Positions 1-5,547 of a stretch of DNA of 5,547 nt are shown here, in pieces. Source of the DNA: an uncultured Clostridia bacterium (GTDB lineage Bacteria; Bacillota; Clostridia; Oscillospirales; Ruminococcaceae); NCBI GenBank assembly GCA_947165805.1, contig CAMVBT010000174.1, positions 1 through 5,547 on the forward strand. Reading direction: 5' to 3'. A program made the translations under genes and the position numbers. Position 1 is the stretch's first letter. Each line of letters starts with the position of its first letter. A model generated the notes under the pieces. It saw only the letters and a list, made by a program, of their open reading frames with translations. It searched no databases and was not told the origin of the DNA.

Positions 1-360
1 CGCGTCGAGCTTAGCGTTCACCTCGTCGGCGGTGTCGGCAGTCTTAGGAAATTCCGTCAGCGTGCGGTACGAGGTGCAGAAGTACACCACGTCGGGCTTG
101 AAATCGAGCAGCTCCTCGGGCGGATATACGGCATCGTTGTAGTACTGCGCGTATTCCGAAATATAGAACTCCGGCTCTATGCCCGCGTCCAGCAGGAACA
201 GCTCCGTCACGTCCGCTATCGCGTCCACCGTCGAGCCGCCGAGTATCGCTATGCGCTTCTTCACACGCGCAGTACCGTCCTCCAGCAGCTCTCTTTTCAG
301 CTTCTTGCTTTTTCTCATTATCTCCGCCGCGTTGAACGGATATTCAAAGATCTCATTCAT
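1..360 (-). CDS. FkbH-like protein, N-terminal part (3' end outside window)
   Basis: The frame opens with ATG at 358-360 and runs without a stop to the left edge, giving 120 residues starting MNEIFEYPFNAAEIM. The segment KKRIAILGGSTVDAI (34-48), followed by ELFLLDAGIEPEFY, SEYAQYYNDAVY and FKPDVVYF, matches the N-terminal SGNH-like domain of FkbH-like proteins as I remember them. FkbH itself uses a C-terminal HAD-type domain to load a glyceryl group from 1,3-bisphosphoglycerate onto an acyl carrier protein; that domain, with its DxDxT motif, would lie outside the window. The start has AAAGG 8 nt upstream and lies 15 nt after the DHHW2 stop, so the gene belongs to the same operon. A glyceryl- or acyl-loading role next to DHHW proteins is inference. 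Confidence 0.75.
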   Translation of the reverse strand, partial: MNEIFEYPFNAAEIMRKSKKLKRELLEDGTARVKKRIAILGGSTVDAIADVTELFLLDAGIEPEFYISEYAQYYNDAVYPPEELLDFKPDVVYFCTSYRTLTEFPKTADTADEVNAKLDA

Positions 361-368
361 CCTTTATG

Positions 369-374
369 CCTTTC
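369..374 (-). promoter_or_regulatory. Ribosome binding site of the FkbH-like gene
   Basis: GAAAGG on the minus strand lies 8 nt before the ATG at 360, within the 15-nt gap after the DHHW2 stop. A second AAAGG abuts the ATG and is too close to be the functional site. Confidence 0.65.
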
Positions 375-375
375 T

Positions 376-1725
376 TTATAAGCTCAGTATATATTCAAGG
401 TACTTGCCCGCAGTGCCGGCGACCATCATCACACAGTCCGTGAACAGCAGGTCTGTGGCGCCGACGTCCTTGCAGAACTGAACGGCGTTCAGGTCAAAAT
501 ATCTCATGTCACATACATAGATAGTATCAAAGCTCGACGTAAGGAACGGTATCGCAGCGTTGCCGTAGCTCATCTTGAATACCACAAGCGTCCTGCCGTT
601 GCCCACGCCGGTCTCGATCTTCGCGATGCGGTCGTCGGAGCCGAGGAAGGAGCAGTAGTACGACGACGCGTTTCTCGACACGAACAGATCCCCGGAATAC
701 GCTCCGCCGAAATAAGTATTATAATAAGTGGTCTTTAAGCTGTCGGCATTGGGCGACAGGTACATGGTGAAAGTCTCGGGATCGTTGTACAGGTGCGCGT
801 CCTTCGAGTAGGTATACATCGAGCCGACATATCCGCCGCACGATACGGGCGTATAGCTGCTTATCGACGGGAAATCGACACCCGCCGCTCCCGCGAAGGC
901 CTTTGCCGCGTAGTAAGCGCCGAGAGGGTTCCAGTGGTGGTCGGTGCGCGAGTAGATATCCTCGGAGGTGTGAGCCGCCAGCGCCGAATAAGCGTCCACG
1001 CTCGTTACGCCGGAAAGGTTCTCGCGTATGTGGTCGCACTTGTTGAGCTGCTTGGTCGTGAAGCCCTGATCCCAGAACTTCTGCGGGGTGTAGAACTCGC
1101 TCGCTATCGGCACGACCATGCTGTAAACTCTGGTGTCCGGCAGCTTCGCGGCGAACTTGTTCAGCGCGCTCGTCCACCTGTCGCACATATCGTATGTGCC
1201 GTAGCACGCCATGATGCCGCGGTAATGTCCGTCCTGATACGACACGAGTATGCCGTTCTCGCCGATAACGTTGTAGTCCGACGACTGCACCGCGGGCGCT
1301 GCCGCAGTCGTTGTTTCCGGTGCCGCGGTCGTTGTCTCCGGAGCAGCCGTTGTGGTATTTGTCGTCTCCGGAGCTGCCGTCGATGCCTCGGTCGCGGGCT
1401 CCGCCGCGGTCGTCACCGCGGGTGCGGCTGTGGTATCCGCCGCGGCAGCCCCGGTATCGGCCTGCGCTTCCGCAGCCTTGGTCGAGGTCTCGCCGTCGTC
1501 GAGGATTATCTCATAGTCGAATTCGCCGGGACCTTCGTCGTCCGGGTCAACTATGACGATCTTTTCCGTGCCTTTCTTCGTGCCGGACTTTGCGGAGGCT
1601 GTCGCGACACTGAACCCCTTGCCGTTGTCGGGTGCGCCCGCCTCGCTGATGTCGCTGCAGGCGCCGGCTGTCAGCACCGCGAGTGTCACCGCGGCGAGCT
1701 TCTTTGCGTTATCGGATATCTTCAT
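376..1725 (-). CDS. DHHW-domain lipoprotein, paralogue of DHHW1 (DHHW2)
   Basis: This 449-residue predicted lipoprotein has a short basic N-terminus, a hydrophobic stretch (about 9-22) and a lipobox-like TAGAC with Cys23 as the acylation site. There follow an acidic segment (about 57-78), a Thr/Ala/Pro linker with TAAPETT repeats (about 85-146) and a DHHW-type domain (about 152-448). It lacks the ISETE...FPFRD block found in DHHW1. The domain aligns with that of DHHW1 along its length, sharing VYSMVVP, TDHHW plus PLGAYYAA, SDPETF/NDPETF, CDMRYF and GATDLLFT. Candidate catalytic residues are Asp262, His264 and Ser386. The Asp before Ser in DHHW1 (FKDSYGN) is Met385 here (FKMSYGN). The start is 1 nt after the DHHW1 stop (TGAAATG), so translation is probably coupled. 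Function is inferred as surface polymer modification; the substrate is unknown. Confidence 0.83.
   Translation of the reverse strand: MKISDNAKKLAAVTLAVLTAGACSDISEAGAPDNGKGFSVATASAKSGTKKGTEKIVIVDPDDEGPGEFDYEIILDDGETSTKAAEAQADTGAAAADTTAAPAVTTAAEPATEASTAAPETTNTTTAAPETTTAAPETTTAAAPAVQSSDYNVIGENGILVSYQDGHYRGIMACYGTYDMCDRWTSALNKFAAKLPDTRVYSMVVPIASEFYTPQKFWDQGFTTKQLNKCDHIRENLSGVTSVDAYSALAAHTSEDIYSRTDHHWNPLGAYYAAKAFAGAAGVDFPSISSYTPVSCGGYVGSMYTYSKDAHLYNDPETFTMYLSPNADSLKTTYYNTYFGGAYSGDLFVSRNASSYYCSFLGSDDRIAKIETGVGNGRTLVVFKMSYGNAAIPFLTSSFDTIYVCDMRYFDLNAVQFCKDVGATDLLFTDCVMMVAGTAGKYLEYILSL
1309..1380 (-). repeat. Thr/Ala/Pro linker repeats in DHHW2
   Basis: The motif TAAPETT occurs three times, at residues 116-122, 126-132 and 133-139, with matching DNA units around gttgtctccggagcagccg on the plus strand. 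The segment sits between the lipid-anchored N-terminus and the DHHW domain. It is most simply a flexible, extended spacer through the cell wall. O-glycosylation of the Thr residues is possible but unproven. Confidence 0.75.
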
Positions 1726-1726
1726 T

Positions 1727-4012
1727 TCAGTTTGCGGTCTCCTTTATCTCAGTTACGGGATTGGAAAGAATGACATCGAGGTGGTCGGCATTCGTTCCGA
1801 CTGCCGAGAAAGTACACATGGTGAACAGCAGGTCGGTGGCACCGGTGAATTTTATGAACTCTATCGCGTTCAGCTTGAAATAGCGCATATCGCAGACCCA
1901 TATCTCGTCAAAGGAGCCGAAGTAGAAAGGTATCTCCGCGTTGCCGTAGCTGTCCTTGAACACCACGAGCTTCCTGCCCGTACCGGCGTTCGTTTTTATG
2001 CGCACTATCTTGTCGTCGCTCGCCATGAATGTCGAGTACGAACCGCTTACCGGCATCGGTATGAAGAAGTCGAAATTGCCGGTGAAGTTATATGCCGTAT
2101 CGTAGTACCAGCACTTATAGCTGTCTCTCGGCGGCTTGTAGTAGGTGAAGGTCTCGGGGTCGCTCAGCAGGTTCGCGCTCTGCGTGAAACCGTACATCGT
2201 ACCCATATAGCCGTCAACATCGACTCTTGTCATGGTCGAGATGTCCGCGAAAGGCAGACCCGCCGTCTCCGCGAAGCACTGCGCCGCGTAATAGGCTCCG
2301 AGAGGCTGCCAGTGGTGGTCGGTGCGTGTGTATATCGGTTCGTTGATGTGCTCCCAGAGCGCCATCGACGCCGGTACGGAGATAACTCCGCTGAGCTGGG
2401 AGTCTATGCTGTCTATGCTCTTCTGGTGACTTGCCGAATAGCTCTCATAGCCGCTTGGCAGGTAGTATTCGCCCGCCGTCGGAACGACCATGCTGTACAC
2501 GTTTACATCGTCGCCGAGCGCCTGTTTGAAGCGGTTCAGAGAAGCCGCGTATTTCGCGCCCTTGCCGCCGCCGAACAGCGATATGCCCCACCAGTGGCCG
2601 TCGGAAAGCTTCGTGACGACCTGTCCGTTGGTGATGACGCCCTCGGCGATCTCGTTCACGTTCTTCGTGGTCTCGACGGGCTTTTTCGTGGTCTCCGCGG
2701 TCGTGGCTTCGGTCGTTGCCGCGGCTGTCGTTTCCGCGGGGCGGCTTTCGTCGGCTCCCGGCGCGGAGGCGGTGGTGATCTCTGTACGCTCCGCAGCCGC
2801 GGTGGTCACGTCGGGAGCCGTATCCTCGACGATCACGGGCTCCGGCTCATTATCCTCTTCCTCGGTTATCACGGCGATAGGACCGGATATCTCCGCGCCG
2901 CCGTAGCTAACTCCGAAGGCCCCGCGCACCTGTGCGGCTGCCTTTTTGAGATCATCGCGGAACGGCACTCTGTCATTGAAGTATTCGGTTATGCCGTTTG
3001 TATATCCCCCGTTCAGAAACGATTCGGCGGAAAACTCCGGGAATTCCGCAAGATTGCGCTGCTCGGTCTCCGATATCTCCGGGCGCGGCAGCACGATGAA
3101 CGCCACCGCCAGTACCGCGAACACCACAGCCGGATACGCGATGTTCGCTACACGGAACAGCGGTTTCAGCGGCTTTATCTCCGCGGGCTTCTCTTTCGTT
3201 TTCTTTGCCGCCGGCTTTTCCGCGGACGAAGTCTCAGTTTTCTTCACAGAAGCCGCATTTCCGGTCTCCGCTTTTTTCTCCGCTTTCTTCTCCGCCGGTG
3301 CCGGAGCGGGTTCGGGCTTTCTCTCCGCTTTCTTCTCCGTCGGTGTCTGAGCGGGTTCGTTTTTTTTCGCCGCTTTTTTCTCCGCGGATGCCGGAGCGGA
3401 CTCTGCCTTTTTCGCCGCGGCTTTCTTCTCCGCAAGCGCTTTTTTCTTCCTGAGTTCGGCATCGGAAGCCGCGGCCTTCATATCCTCGAAATTGCCCGAC
3501 GAGCGGTGACGGTGATGCTCGCCCTCCGAAGAGTGGTGATGATGCTCACCTTCCGAAGAATGGTGATGATGCTCGCCCTCCGAAGAATGGTGGTGATGAT
3601 GATGCTCATGCTCAGCCATTTCAACTCCGGCCTGCGCGGGTATCATGCGCGAGGTCTTCGAGCGCCCGAAATTGTCCGGCGAGTACGGCTGATCGTCGTC
3701 CTCCGGCTCTGCCTCAAGGTCGAGTATCGGTATCTGCGTCATCTCGAGCGTTACGTCCGAGAACTTTTCGGGCTGCCTGTCCGACAGCTTCTCGAAAGTG
3801 CCGGTCATGCTGACCTTGCCGGTGTAGCTGTACATGATCGTCTTCTGCGCCGGGTCGGTCATTTCGAGGTTCTCGGTGCGGTCGTACTTACTGATGTCTA
3901 TATGATATTCCTCTTCGGTATCGGCTACGGCGTCCGCGATATTGGCGGCGGTCTGTTTCGTTTCCGATGATGGACTGTTCTTCCGGCTGTTCTTTTTCTT
4001 ACTGCTTCCCAT
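1727..4012 (-). CDS. DHHW-family membrane-anchored protein with His-rich and Lys-rich cytoplasmic region (DHHW1)
   Basis: This 761-residue protein carries the DHHW domain (AlgX/AlgJ-like SGNH fold), a family linked to acylation or processing of extracellular polymers. Order from the N-terminus: basic start; acidic segment of no known family (about 30-110); His-rich repeat at 135-169 with 18 His; Lys/Ala/Glu/Pro 15-residue repeats at about 204-263; one membrane helix at about 288-309; the DHHW N-terminal block (ISETEQRNLAEFP, then FNDRVPFRD at 345-353); an acidic then Thr/Ala-rich linker at 381-452; catalytic-like domain about 461-748. Candidate catalytic residues are Asp565 and His567 in TDHHW and Ser688 in FKDSYGN. 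The basic flank before the helix predicts an inside N-terminus and an exported C-terminus. Start chosen at 4012 because AGGA lies 9 nt upstream; the ATG at 4021 (three residues longer) directly abuts that AGGA. The gene follows pth by 11 nt. The substrate is unknown. Confidence 0.87.
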   Translation of the reverse strand: MGSSKKKNSRKNSPSSETKQTAANIADAVADTEEEYHIDISKYDRTENLEMTDPAQKTIMYSYTGKVSMTGTFEKLSDRQPEKFSDVTLEMTQIPILDLEAEPEDDDQPYSPDNFGRSKTSRMIPAQAGVEMAEHEHHHHHHSSEGEHHHHSSEGEHHHHSSEGEHHRHRSSGNFEDMKAAASDAELRKKKALAEKKAAAKKAESAPASAEKKAAKKNEPAQTPTEKKAERKPEPAPAPAEKKAEKKAETGNAASVKKTETSSAEKPAAKKTKEKPAEIKPLKPLFRVANIAYPAVVFAVLAVAFIVLPRPEISETEQRNLAEFPEFSAESFLNGGYTNGITEYFNDRVPFRDDLKKAAAQVRGAFGVSYGGAEISGPIAVITEEEDNEPEPVIVEDTAPDVTTAAAERTEITTASAPGADESRPAETTAAATTEATTAETTKKPVETTKNVNEIAEGVITNGQVVTKLSDGHWWGISLFGGGKGAKYAASLNRFKQALGDDVNVYSMVVPTAGEYYLPSGYESYSASHQKSIDSIDSQLSGVISVPASMALWEHINEPIYTRTDHHWQPLGAYYAAQCFAETAGLPFADISTMTRVDVDGYMGTMYGFTQSANLLSDPETFTYYKPPRDSYKCWYYDTAYNFTGNFDFFIPMPVSGSYSTFMASDDKIVRIKTNAGTGRKLVVFKDSYGNAEIPFYFGSFDEIWVCDMRYFKLNAIEFIKFTGATDLLFTMCTFSAVGTNADHLDVILSNPVTEIKETAN
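1738..1745 (-). promoter_or_regulatory. Ribosome binding site of DHHW2
   Basis: AAAGGAGA on the minus strand is a near-perfect Shine-Dalgarno inside the end of DHHW1. It lies 13 nt before the ATG at 1725, which is longer than usual. No better in-frame start lies closer, and this start gives an intact lipoprotein signal. Confidence 0.6.
3224..3403 (-). repeat. 45-bp imperfect repeat encoding Lys/Ala/Glu/Pro 15-mers
   Basis: Three clear 15-residue units and one decayed unit are in tandem. They begin ESAPASAEKKAAKKN, EPAQTPTEKKAERKP, EPAPAPAEKKAEKKA and then a diverged ETGNAASVKKTETSS. The pattern resembles the low-complexity tails of bacterial histone H1-like or linker proteins. It lies just before the membrane helix, so it would be on the cytoplasmic side. 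Confidence 0.85.
3503..3610 (-). repeat. 27-bp tandem repeat encoding the His-rich segment
   Basis: Three tandem 27-bp units can be aligned on the element tccgaaga, which recurs at 3525, 3552 and 3579 on the plus strand, exactly 27 bp apart. Each encodes SSEGE plus a run of His. With the flanking six-His run and the final HHRHR, 18 of 35 residues are His. The units differ at only a few bases, so they are recent or homogenised. Such clusters typically bind Zn, Ni or Cu; binding here is inferred. Confidence 0.9.
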
Positions 4013-4021
4013 TTCTCTCAT

Positions 4022-4025
4022 TCCT
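4022..4025 (-). promoter_or_regulatory. Ribosome binding site deciding the DHHW1 start
   Basis: AGGA on the minus strand overlaps the pth TAG stop. It directly abuts the ATG at 4021, leaving no spacer, but lies 9 nt before the ATG at 4012. That favours the shorter start, MGSSKKK. Confidence 0.5.
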
Positions 4026-4656
4026 ATGAATTGTACTTGTTCATCGCTTCGTCGGTCTTTCCCGCCGCGATCAGCTTAGCGGCCTCGGCGGCGTTTGAGA
4101 ACGCCTTCTCCAGCAGCTCGCCCTGTTCCTTCGGGAACTGCCCCAGCACCCACGCCGCGAGATCGTAGTCCGGATGAGGCTTTGCGCCGACTCCAAGCTT
4201 TATGCGCGTGAACGCGTCGCTGCCGGTGAGGTATATGATGCTCTTTAGCCCGTTATGCCCGCCGTCGCTGCCCTTTCTGCGTATGCGCACCCTGCCGACG
4301 TCGAGCGAGATGTCGTCAACGATGACCAGCAGGTCTTCCGGCTTCAGCTTATAGAAGTTCAGCGCCTCGACAACAGCCTCTCCGCTGTTGTTCATGAAGG
4401 TGGTCGGCTTCATCAGCAGACAGTGCCTCCCGCCGATCACCGCGTCACCGGTCAGCGATTTGAACCGCAGCTTCTTTACCGGCACGTTCAGGCTCTCCGC
4501 CAGAGTGTCCAGCGCCATGAAGCCCATGTTGTGGCGTGTGTTCTCATACTGCGTCCCGGGATTGCCGAGCCCACAGATTATAAAGTCCACCGCCCCCGCG
4601 GGAGCCTCGGCGGCGCGCTGCTCGTCGAGCTTCTTAAAGATATCGAATACGGACAT
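4024..4656 (-). CDS. pth: Peptidyl-tRNA hydrolase Pth
   Basis: Pth hydrolyses the ester bond between the peptide and tRNA in peptidyl-tRNAs that drop off the ribosome, recycling tRNA in the cytoplasm. The 210-residue product has all the family marks. These are the N-terminal GLGNPGTQYENTRHNMGF block with Asn32 and the catalytic His42, PTTFMNNSG with Asn89, the Asp114 region VIVDDISL, and GGHNGLKS with His134 and Asn135; these correspond to E. coli N10, H20, N68, D93, H113 and N114. The core matches the usual length of about 190 residues. An N-terminal extension of roughly 20 residues (MSVFDIFKKLDEQ...) precedes the first strand, a modest oddity. The start overlaps the preceding stop (TAATG), with a purine-rich GGGGA 9 nt upstream. 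The stop is TAG at 4024-4026, immediately before the DHHW gene. In Bacillus pth lies upstream of mfd; here it is downstream. Confidence 0.97.
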   Translation of the reverse strand: MSVFDIFKKLDEQRAAEAPAGAVDFIICGLGNPGTQYENTRHNMGFMALDTLAESLNVPVKKLRFKSLTGDAVIGGRHCLLMKPTTFMNNSGEAVVEALNFYKLKPEDLLVIVDDISLDVGRVRIRRKGSDGGHNGLKSIIYLTGSDAFTRIKLGVGAKPHPDYDLAAWVLGQFPKEQGELLEKAFSNAAEAAKLIAAGKTDEAMNKYNS

Positions 4657-4901
4657 TACTTCTTTTCCCCGCCCGTATTGCTGCCCTGCATGAAGTCCTT
4701 TATCTCCCTGCCGACGGTCTCCGCGACCTCGGTAAGACGCTCGTCGGCGTTCTGCATTCCCTTGTCGAAGCGGTCTTTCAGCTCCGCCTTCTTCTCGGGA
4801 GTCATCGCTTCGTCGTACTTTGCCTTTGCGCGTCCCGCAACGTCCGTCGCGGCGTTTTCGAGCTGCTCGGCAGCCTGTTCGAGTTTATCCATTATTCCCA
4901 T
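4656..4901 (-). CDS. Small charged helical protein of unknown function (81 aa)
   Basis: I do not recognise this family. The product is 81 residues, beginning MGIMDKLEQAAEQLE. It is rich in Ala, Glu, Lys and Asp, has no Cys or Trp, and shows no signal peptide or membrane segment. Residues about 4-72 look like two or three amphipathic helices, followed by a polar Gly/Lys tail (SNTGGEKK). The composition recalls LEA-like or YtxH/CsbD-like stress proteins, but I see no diagnostic motif. An ATG at 4943 would add 14 residues; I prefer 4901 because an AAAGGA Shine-Dalgarno sits 8 nt upstream and the extension would overlap mfd. The stop overlaps the pth start by one base (TAATG), which indicates translational coupling. 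In Bacillus the small gene between pth and mfd is fin, a Cys-containing anti-sigma factor; this protein has no Cys, so it is not Fin. Confidence 0.78.
   Translation of the reverse strand: MGIMDKLEQAAEQLENAATDVAGRAKAKYDEAMTPEKKAELKDRFDKGMQNADERLTEVAETVGREIKDFMQGSNTGGEKK
4666..4670 (-). promoter_or_regulatory. Weak ribosome binding site of pth
   Basis: GGGGA on the minus strand lies 9 nt before the pth ATG, within the end of the 81-aa ORF. It is a poor Shine-Dalgarno match. With the TAATG stop/start overlap, it suggests that pth translation depends partly on coupling to the preceding ORF. Confidence 0.4.
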
Positions 4902-4909
4902 TTCTGTCG

Positions 4910-4915
4910 TCCTTT
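4910..4915 (-). promoter_or_regulatory. Ribosome binding site of the 81-aa ORF
   Basis: On the minus strand AAAGGA lies 8 nt before the ATG at 4901, between the mfd stop and the small ORF. It decides the start in favour of 4901 over the in-frame ATG at 4943, which lies inside mfd. Confidence 0.7.
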
Positions 4916-4917
4916 CT

Positions 4918-5547
4918 TCACTTGGCCCCGACGTAGCCGTCAACGACGGTCTTTACCACGGCCAGCGGCTTCTCGCCCTTTTCCGGCGTTATGCGGAAGC
5001 ACATCTTTCCCATAAGATCGAGGCTTATGCGGCCCCCGAGCTTTGAATTGAGCTTTCCTATGCGCTCCATATCCGGCTCGTCGGTGTAGAAGGCTATGCC
5101 CTCCTTGCCCTGAACTATCTCGGATATGCCGTATGCCTGCGCCGTACTGCGTATCTGCGCGACCTCGATGAGCCCCTGCACCGGCGCGGGTATCTCGCCG
5201 TAGCGGTCTATCAGCTCGTCGGTCACGTCGTAAGCGTCGTCCTCGGTGCGTATCAGCGCTATGCGCTTGTAGCAGCTTATGCGCTGCGACTGGTTCGATA
5301 TATAATCCTCGGGGATATAGGCGTCCACCTTGATGTCGATAAGGCATTCGCTCTCCTTCTTCAGCTCCTCGCCGCGCTGCTCGCGGACTGCCTCGTCGAG
5401 CAGCTTCAGGTACATATCGTATCCCACCGCGCTCATGTGTCCCGACTGGCTCGCTCCGAGTATCGAGCCCGCGCCGCGTATCTCAAGGTCGCGCATCGCT
5501 ATGCGGAAGCCCGAACCGAACCGCGTGAACTCGCGTATCGCTTCAAG
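4918..5547 (-). CDS. mfd: Transcription-repair coupling factor Mfd, C-terminal part (5' end outside window)
   Basis: This is the last 209 codons of Mfd, the ATP-dependent translocase that removes RNA polymerase stalled at DNA lesions and recruits the UvrABC excision machinery. The reading frame is open to the right edge, so the start, the UvrB-like part, the RNAP-interaction domain and most helicase motifs lie outside. Visible residues 2-31 carry the end of the translocase core, including FGSGFRIAMRDLEIRGAG followed by SILG, the highly conserved Mfd/RecG signature. Residues about 69-167 match the C-terminal TRCF regulatory domain, with the typical DELIDRYGEIPAPVQGL block. The frame ends in TGA at 4918-4920. 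The next gene begins 16 nt downstream and its ribosome binding site abuts the mfd stop. The identification is secure; the only defect is truncation by the window. Confidence 0.97.
   Translation of the reverse strand, partial: LEAIREFTRFGSGFRIAMRDLEIRGAGSILGASQSGHMSAVGYDMYLKLLDEAVREQRGEELKKESECLIDIKVDAYIPEDYISNQSQRISCYKRIALIRTEDDAYDVTDELIDRYGEIPAPVQGLIEVAQIRSTAQAYGISEIVQGKEGIAFYTDEPDMERIGKLNSKLGGRISLDLMGKMCFRITPEKGEKPLAVVKTVVDGYVGAK

Noticed and set aside
719..1207. A 162-codon minus-strand frame overlapping DHHW2 in another frame
   Set aside because: It is an alternative-frame shadow of DHHW2, with an Arg-rich composition and no independent start signal.
793..1773. A 326-codon plus-strand open frame opposite DHHW2
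   Set aside because: The product is Arg/Cys/Gly-rich and is the antisense image of the Thr/Ala linker and DHHW domain. There is no plausible family.
3503..3610. Short spaced repeats as a possible CRISPR array
   Set aside because: The units are contiguous, 27 bp long, in frame and encode His/Ser/Glu. There are no unique spacers between them.
3503..3610. His runs as an artificial purification tag or vector contamination
   Set aside because: The runs are internal, repeated with SSEGE, use mixed His codons and lie inside a normal operon, so a natural repeat is the better explanation.
1553..3970. An 805-codon open frame on the plus strand opposite DHHW1, running into the DHHW2 start
   Set aside because: Its product is Arg- and Leu-rich with repetitive low-complexity stretches and no recognisable domain. 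It lies exactly opposite two well-supported genes. Long antisense frames are common in GC-rich genes with strong codon bias.
4656..4943. The small ORF as the Fin anti-sigma factor found between pth and mfd in Bacillus
   Set aside because: Fin has Cys-based zinc motifs. This protein has no Cys at all and is a charged helical protein.
4940..5347. A 135-codon minus-strand frame within mfd
   Set aside because: It lies within mfd in another frame and is Arg/His-rich, while the mfd frame matches conserved Mfd motifs throughout.

Overview
This window reads as a single minus-strand operon from a GC-rich, anaerobic-type Firmicute, most likely Clostridia of the Ruminococcus/Oscillospiraceae kind. The inference rests on the DHHW-family exported proteins, the Thr/Ala/Pro-rich linkers and the Clostridia-like Mfd and Pth sequences. 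No taxonomic marker gene is present, so the placement is tentative. Almost every base is coding. The largest gap between genes is 16 nt, and no terminator, RNA gene, mobile element or CRISPR array was seen.

In transcription order (right to left) the genes are: (1) the C-terminal 209 residues of Mfd, the transcription-repair coupling factor, cut by the right edge; (2) an 81-residue charged, Ala-rich helical protein of unknown function; (3) Pth, peptidyl-tRNA hydrolase, complete; (4) a 761-residue membrane-anchored DHHW-family protein with an unusual 285-residue cytoplasmic part that carries a His-rich repeat and a Lys/Ala/Glu repeat; (5) a 449-residue lipoprotein paralogue of the DHHW domain; (6) the first 120 residues of an FkbH-like protein, cut by the left edge.

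The junctions are very tight: mfd to the small ORF 16 nt, the small ORF to pth a one-base TAATG overlap, pth to DHHW1 2 or 11 nt depending on the start, DHHW1 to DHHW2 1 nt, and DHHW2 to fkbH-like 15 nt. This implies one transcript with translational coupling from two housekeeping genes into a surface-modification module.

The most interesting part is the left two thirds. Two tandem DHHW (AlgX/AlgJ-like SGNH-fold) proteins, one anchored by a membrane helix and one predicted to be a lipoprotein, are followed by an FkbH-like protein. FkbH enzymes load glyceryl-type groups onto carrier proteins, and DHHW/AlgJ-type proteins are associated with O-acylation of extracellular polymers. Together they suggest an uncharacterised pathway that decorates a cell-surface polymer. 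The rest of it (carrier protein, MBOAT acyltransferase) would be expected beyond the left edge. This is inference and is marked as such.
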